From positions 641,801-705,800 of the forward strand of contig RPFO01000629.1 of the NCBI GenBank assembly GCA_009746045.1: a stretch of DNA of 64,000 nt, written 5' to 3'. Origin of the DNA: Mesostigma viride (Eukaryota > Streptophyta > Mesostigmatophyceae > Mesostigmatales > Mesostigmataceae). This document shows, piece by piece, positions 1 to 15,347 of this stretch; position 1 is the first letter of the stretch; each line of letters opens with the position of its first letter. Below the pieces are notes generated by a model that was not told the DNA's origin, made no database searches, and saw only the letters and a list, made by a program, of their open reading frames with translations. The position numbers and the translations under genes are program-made.

Positions 1-1889
1 ACAAGCTTGAAGACTGGGGCTGGGATGTGTGCCGACAACGGAGGTCGTTCTGCATGCGGCCAAGTAGCGGTGCGGGCGTGGAGAGTGCAGACAACGGATG
101 ATCAGAATGTGGCGCACGTGCTCAGTGGTTGGCTAGAAACGGTACGGCGCGCTTAACCCGTTGAGGGCGAGGAGGACGGTGAGGTGGCTGGAAAATACAC
201 GCGGCAGCAAACGACCTACGCGCGCCATGTCAACACGCCTTGCCAACAGGGTCGCACGTCACCGCACGTGCATAGCCCGGAACTGGATGGCGGCAGCTAT
301 AGTATCCCAGATGGACCGGGTGCAGCGACGGATTTTAGCGGGGTGGGTGGGGGGGCGGGGCGGGGGTGGGTGGGTGGGTGGGACGGAAGGAAGGCAGTGA
401 TGGAGGGGGGGGCGGAATGGACAAAAGATGGGACGATGGAGGGGTGGGAAGGGAAGTGGGGTGGACAGGAAGGAAGCGTGCACGCGCGAGACCGGTGGAG
501 GGGTACTAGCCCTTGACATGGAGGTGCAGGGTTTGGCTATAAAAGGATGGCTCCTGCTCTGGCGAGCCAGGTTGTTTCTCGTCATACCACCAACATTGCG
601 CGGGGAAAGTGAGGCACGGCCGGGCCACGGCAGCGGTGGGCCGGCCCCGCGCATTAGCGTCGCGTGCGTGTCTTTCGATGACCGAATGCAGTAGTGTACA
701 CCATGAGAGACGGTGAACGCCGCGTCGACGGAAGAATGGTATAACGAAGGCTTGCACAGTGGGTATAGCGGACGAAGGAGTAACCCAGTGAGACGAATGA
801 CCGGATGGTAAGTTGAAAGCACGGCCGAGTCAGCGGCCGAGGCAATGCTGTAGACAATGGACGTACCGCGTGCATCCTTGGCGTTTCCCGCCGGACGCCG
901 AGACACGATGTCCCGCGGTCAACACCTGGAAAGGTGCCGTCGTCCCCGCCGGCGGCACCAGCAGGGGCGTGCTCCGCGCCATGGACCACTCTCGTCGGAC
1001 GAGCGACATCAGTGTCGCCTGCGGGGAAGGGGTGCGAGGGGCGGAGGTGGATCGTCAGTGCCCGCGGGCGGGCGTGCGAGGCGGGAAAAAAAAAAACAGT
1101 GGCGGGAGCGACGAATCGAAGCTAGACGGCCAACGGAGCGAGTCTATTGCACGCGAGCACCTCACCGAAAAAGGCGACAATGCCAGCGAACAGGAGGACA
1201 ATGAGTATCAACATGCACCGTCGCCGGTGCGCACGATGCATCTTCAATGCTCGCCTCCATCGACGGGCGGAGGACGTCATGGTCGACGCACCTAGAGGGT
1301 TACTAAATGGCAGAAGACCGACTGCTACTTGTACACGAGTTCTACCCCGTAATTCGGTCTGTAACAGGGAATGGCCAAACGCGCTGGCACGGTGTCGGTT
1401 CAGGTACCCTTACTCTGAGCCCGATCGGGGCGTCGAATGGCGGCAGCAGCCGGAAAACGGCCGGGCACACGCTCCACGGGGCTACGCCGCATATAGAGGT
1501 GGCGGACAACACGAACCGAACGGCTCAAAGACGGTGGATATGGGGTCAGGTCAGCTAGCAAGGTTCGACAGCGATTGGAATCCGATGCGGCAAATGCAAT
1601 GTCATTCGATTTTTGGAGCGATCAGCTCGACAGCGAATACGGCTTCCTTCGGCGATTTTCGACAGGGTGGCCTTTCGGCGATGGCGTTCCGAGTTTTATT
1701 TTGGTCGGACTTTTGATCAGGATAAAGGTGGCCAGTGTCCGCTCACGATGCGCTGGCGTGCCTGCTCTTGGATGGCTGGTGTCGCGCGACCGCCGCGTGT
1801 CACTCGTTGCCTTTTTGGATGTGACCATTGTGATGTGTCGGGCGTGTACAGTAGCACAAACTCCGCCCTGGTCTACAGATTCCAAACGA
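1..1889. other. No gene recognised; GC-rich non-coding stretch
   Basis: Open frames exist on both strands but none carries a recognisable domain, and their composition follows local G-runs (for example 345-430) rather than a codon pattern. A TATA-like octamer TATAAAAG lies at about 538, but no convincing coding exon follows it. I see no repeat of note here. Confidence 0.5.
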
Positions 1890-2298
1890 CCTTAGCCGAA
1901 CCTGTCCGGCCGGCCACAGCCTGCGAGCCCCTGCGTTTCCAGGTAAATAGGAGTACGTTTATTCCAAATATAGCTGCGAGCCCCTGCATTACACAGTGCG
2001 ACCCGATTCCATGCATATCCAACTATATTAACTCCAACTATATTTATTGTGCCGGACGGTTTGTTGACAGAATCCGTGTTCTGAAATGCACGTGGCGGCG
2101 GCCCATTGACCAACCTACGACGATCGTCGTAGGTTGCTCAATGGGCGGCCGCCACGTGCATTTCGGGATTCTGTCAACAAACCGTCCGGCACAAGAAATA
2201 TAGTTGGAGTTAATATAGTTGGATATGCATGGAATCGTGTCGCACTGTATAATGCAGGGGCTCACAGGCTGTGGCCGGTCGGACAGGTTCGGCTAAAG
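1890..2298. mobile_element. Fold-back (long inverted repeat) element
   Basis: The two halves are inverted copies of each other around a perfect 26-bp palindrome at 2111-2136 with core CGACGATCGTCG. The outer ends are CTTAGCCGAACCTGTCC on the left and the complementary GGACAGGTTCGGCTAAAG on the right. The left arm carries an extra insertion of about 50 bp near 1930-1975. No transposase is present. This is a MITE or fold-back element of unknown superfamily; I could not see an unambiguous target-site duplication. Confidence 0.7.
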
Positions 2299-2622
2299 TT
2301 GTCCCCCTGCACGTGGCGGCTGCCCATTGACCAACCTACGACGATCGTCGTAGGTTGATCAATGGGCAACCGCCATGTGCATTTCGGGATTCTGTCAACA
2401 AGCCGTCCGGCACAATAAATGTAGTTGGAGTTAAGATAGTTGGATGTGCATGGAATCGTGTCGCACTGTATAATGCAGGGGCTCACAGGCTGTGGCCGGT
2501 CGGACAGGTTCGGCCAAAGTTATTCCCCTGCACGTGGCGGCTGCCCATTGACCAACCTACGACGATCGTCGTAGGTTGATCAATGGGCAGCCGCCACGTG
2601 CATTTCGGGATTCTGTCAACAA
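2299..2622. repeat. Tandem partial copies of the fold-back element
   Basis: Two further copies of the right half of the fold-back element follow it directly. Each again carries the 26-bp palindrome (2332-2357 and 2553-2578), so the three palindromes are evenly spaced by 221 bp. Short in-frame stretches in this region are translations of the repeat. Confidence 0.75.
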
Positions 2623-2626
2623 ACCG

Positions 2627-2990
2627 TGTTACATATGAAGGAGTGACTATGTACTCCGGACTATGTACTCCGAGAGTACATAGTCCGGAGTGACTATGTA
2701 CTCCAAGAGTACATAGTGTGGAGTACATATAATCCGGGATTTCCGATTAGGGGACTGCCGACGCGGTGAGACACGCCCGTGTTACATAGGAAGGAGTGAC
2801 TATGTACTCCGGACTATGTACTCCCGGAGTACATAGTCTGTCCGGACTATGTACTCCGCGAGTACATAGTCCGGAGTACATATGATCCGGGATTTCCGAT
2901 TAGGGGACTGCCGACGCGGTGAGACACGCCCGTGTTACATAGGAAGGAGTGACCATGTGATCCACACGATATACTCCAAGAGTACATAGA
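2627..2990. repeat. Tandem repeat (about 150 bp) rich in short palindromes
   Basis: Three copies begin with GTGTTACATA followed by GGAGTGAC at about 2627, 2780 and 2931. Each contains several small hairpins built from GTACTCCGGAGTAC-like sequence (TATGTACTCC paired with GGAGTACATA). The first two copies share the tail that begins TCCGGGATTTCCGATTAG. No coding potential was seen. Confidence 0.7.
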
Positions 2991-3794
2991 GTGGAGTTCT
3001 ATGTGCCTCCAGTGCAAGCAGGTATTCTCTGTTGGTTTTTAATATAGTCGGATAAATCTTTATAGGGAGGGCGGGAAGCTGCCGGCGCATCTTAACGTTG
3101 ATCAATGGGCTGAGCGGTTGTGTTATTTCGCCTGTCCGCACGGGTGTGTTCAACAGGAAAGACGCGAGGTATGGTTCGAACCAGGCGTATTGGAGTCGCT
3201 TCGGCTGGCGGCAGCAAGGGAAAGGGTCCCATGAAGAAAACGCGCCCACAGTGTTCACTGGCCTAACGTCAACAGCAGGCAGGTCAGACCTGAATCTCCG
3301 GTGGCGCCTACGTTGTTGTTTTGTTGTTGTTGTTGTTGTTGGTCCCCACGCCTACGTTGGACATTTTAGATTTTCTCGATCGTCCCGAGTATAAGCCAAT
3401 AGTAGGGCTGCCTGCCGACTCGACAGGGCAGAGCCAGACACGCGCGGGAAATTCTATCGCGCGGGAACTGGGGAAAGGCAAGACGTGCTCTACCGTTGAG
3501 GGGATCTCGAGGCGGCGCGGCGTAAGGCTATACCGGTAGCCTGTAGCTATGGTTGCTAGCACTTAGGAGCTCACTTTGGCTGTGCGACTTTCATGTCCGT
3601 TATAGCTAGTGCCCGCACGGCATTGCACATTTCCACGATCACCGAAAGCAGGCTGCAGGCTGCAGTAACCTTCGTAGTCCTTGCTCTAGCTTGAGCCGAG
3701 CGAAGGACTGGCAGCATAGAACTGCTATGCTAGTGTGCGTGCAACTATCGTTGTCTCTTTGAACTGCCGGCTAACCGCAATTCGACCAGCAGCT
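2991..3794. other. 5' flank of the NAA50 gene; no feature recognised
   Basis: A short TTG microsatellite sits at about 3313-3341. Otherwise there is no recognisable gene or repeat. The promoter of the acetyltransferase should lie here, but no TATA box or other motif could be assigned with confidence. Confidence 0.4.
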
Positions 3795-7095
<3,301 letters not shown>

Positions 7096-9300
7096 GGCCG
7101 TCACGCTGCAGTAATGTGGTGACGGCAGCCAGCAGGCATGGCCAACCCTTGGGCCATACCATGAACTGGGAGCAAGCCTGCATGGCCCCGAGTCGTGGGG
7201 CTGGAGCTGCACTATAGTCCTTGTTTCTGCGGCCCACATGGATTGTCATTGCTGGCATATATCAGGGACCATGCGAGTAGTCTTTACCTGGTGCAATGCA
7301 TCAGTGAAGATTACTGCCCAGTGCAGAGCTCGGCGCACGACAACCGTCATGCATGCTGCGGTGGTTCTATTGCGGTGGCAAAGGGAAAGCAAGGATCGGC
7401 TTGTTTTGCAAACCCTGCATTTTACTGCTTGGCAGAATATCTAGTCAAGATATGTAATTTAGGTAGGCCGGGAGCATGCCAGCTGCTACTTTGGGACGTG
7501 TTGGTGAGTAGATTCTAGGGCTAAGTTCACGTCATGCAGTCAGTACTTGAAAGGATGTCATCACTGGTCAATGTCTGCACCAATGTTTTACAAGAAGCAT
7601 TGTGGGTTGTCTCATTGACATGATTCCTTGAAAGGTTTCCTTATTTATTTTGTCCAACATAAGCTAACGGATATGCTTGCCCCACTTGTTACATGCAACC
7701 TACATCGCACACACATGCTAGTCTTATAATTATCCCCCGAGTCTTGCCGTAATAATATGTATGCCGGTTTCCAGGTTTTCCGCATGAAAGTTGGTTAAGA
7801 AACTGGAAAATTGAAAAATCTACGTTTCCTTTGCCCCAGTACCTCAACAAACTCGTAGAAACCTAATTATCAACCTTTGGGCACATCATCATATGGTCGT
7901 GGGCACCACCGAACAGCCATGCACTGAAATTCGCGCGAAAACTGGCGAGATCCCTGCCGCCATCTTCGTCTTCACCTTCGTCCCGCGAAAATGCCTGATT
8001 TCAGTGGTACATATTTGTTTGCAGCTGTCACACACACACACACAAAAAAGGATTTTTTCTTGAGTTCGATCTACGGGATGTAATATTATTGAGTCCGTCC
8101 ACCGAGTTTCAGAGCGAAAATATCGTATATACTGTGCCTGCCATGCACGTGTCAGATTTATGCAAGCGATACATCGCGTTGTAAAAAAACACGGGTTAAG
8201 GGAGACAGCACCACATAGCTAGGTCACGCATGCATGATATGGTCCGAATCGCGACCAGCTCCACATGGATCACAGAGACAACCAGTGCTGGCCAATACGA
8301 TGACAACTTGAATTGCCTATTAAGTGAGACAACTCTAGGGTTGCCTTAACTCTTACATTACCTAGTTGGAAGCTTGGGTAACCCCATGGCCAACGTCTTC
8401 CTCAAAATACCAAACGTCGTCGCCGCCCACAATGGGGACGCCTCATGATCCAACCAACTGGACCAACTGGACCAATCACCCGACAGTGTCCATTGTCAGG
8501 CCCGATCACCAGCAACTAGCAACCAAAGGGTAAGGTTCCCTTGTACTCACGACTAGGCTACACTTCATTGCAAACTTTCTGACCATCACTCCATCACAGG
8601 TACTCAACTCCACCGGATTCCACTTCACCAGAAAGGGCCCACTCAACGATTCCAGAAAAGACCAGTCACGTGGCCGAGGTCTCCTCGCAAGCTTGAAGAT
8701 CCCTGTAGCCATCTGGATCACTGGAACTCCCAAGTATCACTCAATCTAGGCACTTTACACTGTTACAGGCTGTCCCATCTTTTCTTCTGAAACCAGCATT
8801 GCCGCTACCGGTGCCATGATGACTCTTCCGGTTACACATGGTCAACCGTTACACAGGATTTCAGCCCGGCTAATTACACAGGCGGGGGGCACTGCCTCCC
8901 TGTTTACTACCTTTCCAGGTTACTTCCAAACAGGTTGTCTCTTTGAGATTCTATCTATACAAACACCACACGATGTATGGATTACCATTACATTGCAACC
9001 GCACTGGATGAAACTGCATGTGCAGCCAGCGTAGGCGTGTCCATGTGTCATGGGCAGTGCCCTCAGAGACACGCACTCATTGACTCCCTTGCTGAACCAT
9101 GAAGTGGCACCCTCATCCATGCACAAGAGGCTGTCTCACTGCGCATAAACGGTGCTAGTGTCGTGCTCCCCAGGCAGCACTGCTCCCCTCAGCGGAATCA
9201 CCAAAGCCAACGGGCGAGAACCCTTTGTCAGTAGACATTTTGCCAATGTTCGCGGCGAAATTGCTAAGGTTGCCAGCATTCCAATTCGTCACATCACCGC
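7096..9300. other. Tail-to-tail intergenic region between NAA50 and FLAP1
   Basis: The region holds both 3' ends. A TGTAA pentamer, the polyadenylation signal used by green algae, lies at 7453-7457, about 360 bp after the NAA50 stop; I mention it only as a candidate. A short CA run is at 8032-8043. No further gene, RNA or transposon was recognised. Confidence 0.45.
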
Positions 9301-10830
9301 TCACAACGGGTGCAGGTTCGGGTAGTCCTGCAGCAGCTCCCTCTCGGTGAGCGTGTCGCTCGGGTCCTGCGGCGTCCACAGTAATTCCACCGCCTGCACC
9401 GAGTCCGCCGGGACCGACCCGAGCACCTTGAGAGCCTCCCTTAAGCTGGCGTTGTCCATCACCGACGGGAAGCGGATTCGGCCCTCGGCCGACACCAGGA
9501 TGGTCACCGCAATGAACTCGTTGCCGCCCACGGCCGCGTCGCTGGCCCCTGGCGCGCGCTTGCGTGCGCGGCGGTCGTCCACGTTGACGAGCGTCTCGTT
9601 GCGGATCTTGCCGCGCTCCTCGAGCGACATGGCGTTGAACTTGGCCTCGGCGGCGTCAAAGTCGCGCGCCTTCTCAAAGCGGGAGCACGCGCGCACGCAG
9701 TAGTCCGGATTGCGCAGCAAGGCGAGCACCGTCTCGGTGAGCAGCAGGTGTAGGCCCTCGGGGGACGAGGTGTCCGCGCGCTCCGCGATCGAGTCCAGGT
9801 CCTGCTGGAATGAGCGTGCCATGCCCAGGAGCGCCACCTGGCGACGCAAGGGGGCGGGGCCAAGGGGCAAGGGGCAGGGGCAGGGGCAGGCGCCCATCGC
9901 GAAACATGGCCGCGCGACGCACAGAGTGGAATGACCAGGTTAGCAATGCCCGTGCTGTCAAGTCACCCATATATGGGTCATGCTCGCAGGCAACACATGT
10001 AATGCCTCGGAGCATGAAGCTTGAAGCGCTTCTTCGCGTACCATCCTGCCAGGGGCATGTGATGGTTAGGGAAAACACCGCACCAAAACACTGCACCAAA
10101 AGACTGCAACAGAACAGAGCACGAGCCAGGCAGAGGCAGCAGCAGCAGGAGCAGCAGCCGCACAAGCAGCAGCACGAGCGCCACCACCAAAAGAAGAAGA
10201 AGAAGAACAAGAAGAAGAAGAAGAAGAAGAAGAAGAAGAAGAAGAAGAAGAAGAAGAAGAAGAAGAAGAAGAAGAAGAAGAAGAAGAAGAAGAAGAAGAA
10301 GAAGAAGAAGAAGAAGAAGAAGAAGAAGAAGAAGAAGAAGAAGAAGAAGAAGAAGAAGAAGAAGAAGAAGAAGAAGAAGAAGAAGAAGAAGAAGAAGAAG
10401 AAGAAGAAGAAGAAGAAGAAAGAGGAGGAGGAGGAGGAGGAGGAGGAGGAGGAGGAGGAGGAGGAGGAGGAGGAGGAGGAGGAGGAGGAGGAGGAGGAGG
10501 AGGAGGAGGAGGAGGAGGAGGAGGAGGAGGAGGAGGAGGAGGAGGAGGAGGAGGAGGAGGAGGAGGAGGAGGAGAGAGGAGGAGGAGGAGGAGGAGGAGG
10601 AGGAGGAGGAGGAGGAGGAGGAGGAGGAGGAGGGGAAGAAGAAGAAGAAGAGGAAGAGGAGGAGGAGGAGGAGGAGGAGGAGGAGGAGGAGGAGGAGGAG
10701 GAGGAGGAGGAGGAGGAGGAGGAGGAGGAGGAGGAGGAGGAGGAGGAGGAGGAGGAGGAGGAGGAGGAGGAGGAGGAGGAGGAGGAGGAGGAGGAGGAGG
10801 AGGAGGAGGAGGAGGAGGAGGAGGAGGAGG

Positions 10831-10863
<33 letters not shown>

Positions 10864-13800
10864 AAAGAAGAAGAAGAAGAAGAAGAAGAAGAAGAAGAAG
10901 AAGAAGAAGAAGAAGAAGAAGAAGAAGAAGAAGAAGAAGAAGAAGAAGAAGAAGAAGAAGAAGAAGAAGAAGAAGAAGAAGAAGAAGAAGAAGAAGAAGA
11001 AGAAGAAGAAGAAGAAGAAGAAGAAGAAGAAGAAGAAGAAGAAGAAGAAGAAGAAGAAGAAGAAGAAGAAGAAGAAGCGGCGGCGGCGGCGGCAGCTGCT
11101 GCAGCAGCTGCTGCAGCAGCAGCAAGGCAAAGGCCAGCAAGACGGGGCCCGCAGTGCAGTCGCAGGACCAGCGATGCAACGCCCCACAGACACCGCACAA
11201 TCCTCACCTGCAGGCACATGACGGTCGAGCTCTCGTCGTATCCTCCGCCGTAGTAGTCCTCCTCCTCCTCCTGCCGCGACCCGCCACCGAACAGGTTGGC
11301 CAGGCTGCCGATGAGCATGTACGCGAGCCACAAGAACGCGAGCGTGGAGAATACCCCGCCGCCGTAGCCGTAGCCGCCAAAGCCGCCGATGATGGGGACC
11401 ACGACCGAGGGGTAGGTCGGGTACATGGCCGAGGGGGCCAGCACGGCAGCGCCGCTACCCACGTTGGGGCTCGTCAGGGAGGGCGAGTAGCTGGCGGGGA
11501 GGCATATGGGCATAAAAGGCGGGCGCAAACAAGGTGCATGAGGGCATCGTCATGAGAACATGTAAACCACGAGCTTCCCTGTGGAAGCCATGATAAGGGA
11601 GAGAGGCGAAGCCATGATAAGGGAGAGAGGCGAGGCGGTCGGCTATCAGCTACTCACCCACCAGAAGCCATGATAAGGGAGAGAGGCGAGGCGGTCGGCT
11701 ACCAGCTACTCATCCACCAAAGCCATGATAAGGGAGAGAGGCGAGGCGGTCGGCTATCAGCTACTCACCCACCAAAGCCATGATAAGGGAGAGAGGCGAG
11801 GCGGTCGGCTACCAGCTACTCACCCACCAAAGCCATGATAAGGGAGAGAGGAGAGGCGGTCGGCTATCAGCTACTCACCCACCAAAGCCATGATAAGGGA
11901 GAGAGGCGAGGCGGTCGGCTACCAGCTACTCACCCACCAGAAGCCATGATAAGGGAGAGAGGCGAGGCGGTCGGCTATCAGCTACTCACCCACCAAAGCC
12001 ATGATAAGGGAGAGAGGAGAGGCGGTCGGCTATCAGCTACTCACCCACCAAAGCCATGATAAGGGAGAGAGGCGAGGCGGTCGGCTATCAGCTACTCACC
12101 CACCAGAAGCCATGATAAGGGAGAGAGGCGAGGCGGTCGGCTATCAGCTACTCACCCACCAAAGCCATGATAAGGGAGAGAGGCGAGGCGGTCGGCTATC
12201 AGCTACTCACCCACCAAAGCCATGATAAGGGAGAGAGGCGAGGCGGTCGGCTATCAGCTACTCACCCACCAGAAGCCATGATAAGGGAGAGAGGCGAGGC
12301 GGTCGGCTATCAGCTACTCACCCACCAAAGCCATGATAAGGGAGAGAGGCGAAGCCATGATAAGGGAGAGAGGCGAGGCGGTCGGCTATCAGCTACTCAC
12401 CCACCAAAGCCATGATAAGGGAGAGAGGCGAAGCCATGATAAGGGAGAGAGGCGAGGCGGTCGGCTATCAGCTACTCACCCACCAGAAGCCATGATAAGG
12501 GAGAGAGGCGAGGCGGTCGGCTATCAGCTACTCACCCACCAGAAGCCATGATAAGGGAGAGAGGAGAGGCGGTCGGCTACCAGCTACTCACCCACCAGAA
12601 GCCATGATAAGGGAGAGAGGCGAGGCGGTCGGCTATCAGCTACTCACCCACCAAAGCCATGATAAGGGAGAGAGGCGAGGCGGTCGGCTACCAGCTACTC
12701 ACCCACCAGAAGCCATGATAAGGGAGAGAGGCGAGGCGGTCGGCTATCAGCTACTCACCCACCATTGGCAGGCAAAATATATCAGGACAAAGGAAGCAGA
12801 ATGCAGAGGACCTTTTGTCTGCGGAGGGCCTAGCCATGCAGCCCCCGCTGTACCGATAGATGCACATGGCAGCCCCAAGGCACTGCCGCTGCTTCCACCG
12901 ATGACCATGCCTCCGGAAGCGTCCCCCACATCCCCATCCCCTCCACTACGGGTACTCTCTTCTTATCTCCCTGCTTCACCAGGCAGCACACTACAACCTA
13001 GGTAGCTAACCCTGCCCGGGAAATCCCTGGTTGATGGCTCTCACGGATTGCATGATGAATGTGTCTACTATCATATACGTATACGCATACTAGCATATAC
13101 GTATACGGATTGCATGATGAATGTGTCTACTACCGGCTAGCACCACGATGTGGACGGATGCAACTCGGCTGGATTTGTGTGGCGCAGTCACAAGTCGGCG
13201 ATTACGCTGCCAGTACACAATATAGGGTGTGCCGTGCCGGCGGTCAGGTTGCCAGGCGAGTGTAGGCCACCCAGTGGGCGCGCACCGTTGCACACCAGTA
13301 CCACTGGGGTCGTCGTGCGCAGGCCAACTTGTGTTAAATGTGCAATGCCCACCGTCCAGATGTTCAAAGCCGCAGTAGTGCTCACAGCGCAGCCAATGAG
13401 AGGCTTCCACTGTCTATGCTTTGCAGGGGCCCAGCCCTTGTTGGTCCCAACCCTTTGTCCAAGCACTGCATGTCTTGACAACGCAGCAAACATTTGCCAT
13501 CTACCTTGCAAGTACCCACAGCCAAGCACAGCGCAACAAACCCTTGCCATCTACCCACTGGTTGTCCACCGTGCCGCAGTGCCCATACCGGTAGCTTCCG
13601 AACGAGGACGAGAAGGAGGGGGAGGAGCGCGAGAGGGAGGAGGAGGAGGTGCTGCCAGACCGCGAGTAGGAGGAGGAGGAGGTGGTGCCCGACCTCGAGT
13701 AGGAGCGCGACGAGGAGGAGAAGCTGCGACCGCCCACACGGCCGCCCGTCCTGTTGACAAGGCGGCCGGTGGGGGGGGGGGGGAGGGGGGCAGGACAACG

Positions 13801-15347
13801 AGGCATGGGGAGCGTGCGGACCAGATGATCAGTAAAGCTATCAGACAGGGGTGGGGGATGGGGGCCAGACCACCGGGCACGGAGCTGAGGTGGTGAAGCG
13901 ACCAGAACGGCCCGACAGAGGGGGGTAGTACAACTGGCACATGGGGACGCACTTACGACTGCCGCAGACATGCGCTGATGGCAAGAATCAGCGGAGCATG
14001 GTGGCCAGAATCAGCGGAGCATGGTGGCAGGGTAAGCGTAGCAGGGTGGCTGGGTTGGCAGCAAGAAGGGCTCCAATGCTTGAAAGAGCCGCACATGGGA
14101 AGCACGCGTGGCATGACAAAAAACTCTGGAGGGAGCACGGGCAGGCGCAGGCCCACTGCAAGCTGTCATGCCACGAGAGGGCGCGCACGTTGTCCTCTCT
14201 GTGAACCAAGCCCAAGGAAGCATTTTCACCCCCTGCTTTGTTCGCCCTGCCATCGCATTGTGTGCCAGCTATACACCGCAACACCTGATCCCCACAACCC
14301 TTCTCGTTCCCTCACGCACCCGGTACGTGGGACTACACCAACAACCACAGTGCAGCCGCTGGCATGCCCACACCGCCCCCAGCACAGATGGCATGACACG
14401 TGGATCCTGGCATAACTGTGTATGTCGGCTTGTGTCATGGGACGCGGCACCATGCGGTACGTGAATGCCACATGTGAATGCACACTTATTCGCCTAGCTC
14501 ATACAAATGCATAGAACCGCCTGCCACTCACACCCGCTTGGAATAAAGCGGGCTTGAGGCCAATCTGTGGAGAATGGATAAAGACATCTGATATAATGTG
14601 GTATAAGAAAGGATAAAGACATGTGCTTGCGCCAGCTAGATGACCTCGCTGACACTTGGAGGTAAACCGATGCTATATCGGCTACCTGACTAATAAAGCA
14701 CCCCGCTCGGAAACCATCGGGTGGCTATGCACCCAGCACATGGGGATAGGGGTTGGGTGGGGCCTGGGAAACATTGGCAACGCAGCATGCCTCGACAAAC
14801 ATCAGGGGCAGACCTTGTTGATCCGAATGGGCGCTCCATGACTATCTGAATTCGTAACAGAAATTCCCCTTCTTAAAAACGGTTTAATGGGGGCAGCAAA
14901 ATACGAGACAAATCCACACCACACGCTCGTGCTTGAATCAGGCCTAAGTAGCTGCCAGCCACCTCACCTAGCGGCCAAGGCCGGCGAAGGAGACTGGAGG
15001 GCGAAGACGCAAGCCAGCGCAACCACCGCAGCAGGCTTCCAGAGCAAGCCGAGGTTCCTTTTGATGGATGCAAGCACTGATCTAGCAACGTTGGATTTTA
15101 CAACTGTTGCGGTTGGAACTGGAGGAATTCTGACATCTTGAGGCAACTTTGAGCCATCTTCACTGGATACCGACGCACGAATTGTCCGGCCTAGACAGGA
15201 ACGCCGGAAAGACGGCTTGCATGCTGGCAACGGTATACCAAACCCTTCAGGACGCACTCGGGCTAGCCGACAGCGGCTACGCAGTGGGATGGACTGAGGT
15301 GCCCGCACGCTACCTACGGGAAGCGAAAGGGAGCAGATCAACGACAT
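9301..15347 (-). CDS. FLAP1: FLAP1-like plastid DUF1517 protein
   Basis: Four exons: 15347-14968, 13750-13589, 11490-11208 and 9837-9301, total 1362 nt, 453 aa. Exon 1 encodes a Ser/Arg-rich transit peptide followed by a hydrophobic segment ending in SPSPALAA. Exon 2 continues with RTGGRVGGRSFSSSS and a Ser-rich stretch, the hallmark start of the mature DUF1517 proteins. Exon 3 holds a Gly-rich membrane segment (VVVPIIGGFGGYGYGGG then STLAFLWLAYMLIGSL) and an acidic loop. Exon 4 has the conserved soluble part (LLGMARSFQQDLDSIAE, TSSPEGLHLLLTETVLALLR) and ends in LLQDYPNLHPL. In Arabidopsis the family member FLAP1 acts in thylakoid and envelope membranes and tunes non-photochemical quenching under fluctuating light. 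All three introns carry or border repeats, the largest being an 890-bp polypurine tract. The gene is head to head with the MEKHLA gene. The family call is strong; one-to-one orthology with FLAP1 is inference. Confidence 0.88.
10186..11076. repeat. 890-bp GAA/GGA polypurine tract (FLAP1 intron 3)
   Basis: The + strand is almost pure purine: a GAA array (to about 10420), a GGA array with one GAGAGG interruption (about 10420-10632), a short GAAGAGGAAGAGG centre, a second GGA array (to about 10830) and a second GAA array (to 11076). It ends in GCG and CAGCTG repeats to about 11122. The order is close to mirror-symmetric. In the FLAP1 pre-mRNA it reads as UUC/UCC, a giant pyrimidine tract. The Lys/Glu/Arg and Ser/Leu/Phe homopolymer frames are not genes. 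Confidence 0.97.
11586..12763. repeat. 55-bp minisatellite, about 20 copies (FLAP1 intron 2)
   Basis: The unit starts AGCCATGATAAGGGAGAGAG and ends CTACTCACCCACCAA or CCACCAGA (55-56 bp). A few copies are shortened to the first 25 bp (for example near 12350 and 12430). Read in the FLAP1 sense, every unit contains GGGTGAGTA, a near-consensus 5' splice site, preceded by a pyrimidine-rich stretch. Confidence 0.95.

Noticed and set aside
530-560. TATA box-like TATAAAAG
   Set aside because: No coding exon or RNA gene could be recognised downstream, so a promoter call is not supported.
9674-11555. Very long reading frames on both strands (up to 581 aa) of Lys/Glu/Arg or Ser/Leu/Phe
   Set aside because: They are translations of the GAA/GGA tract in all frames; the true FLAP1 exons on either side use different frames and clear splice sites.
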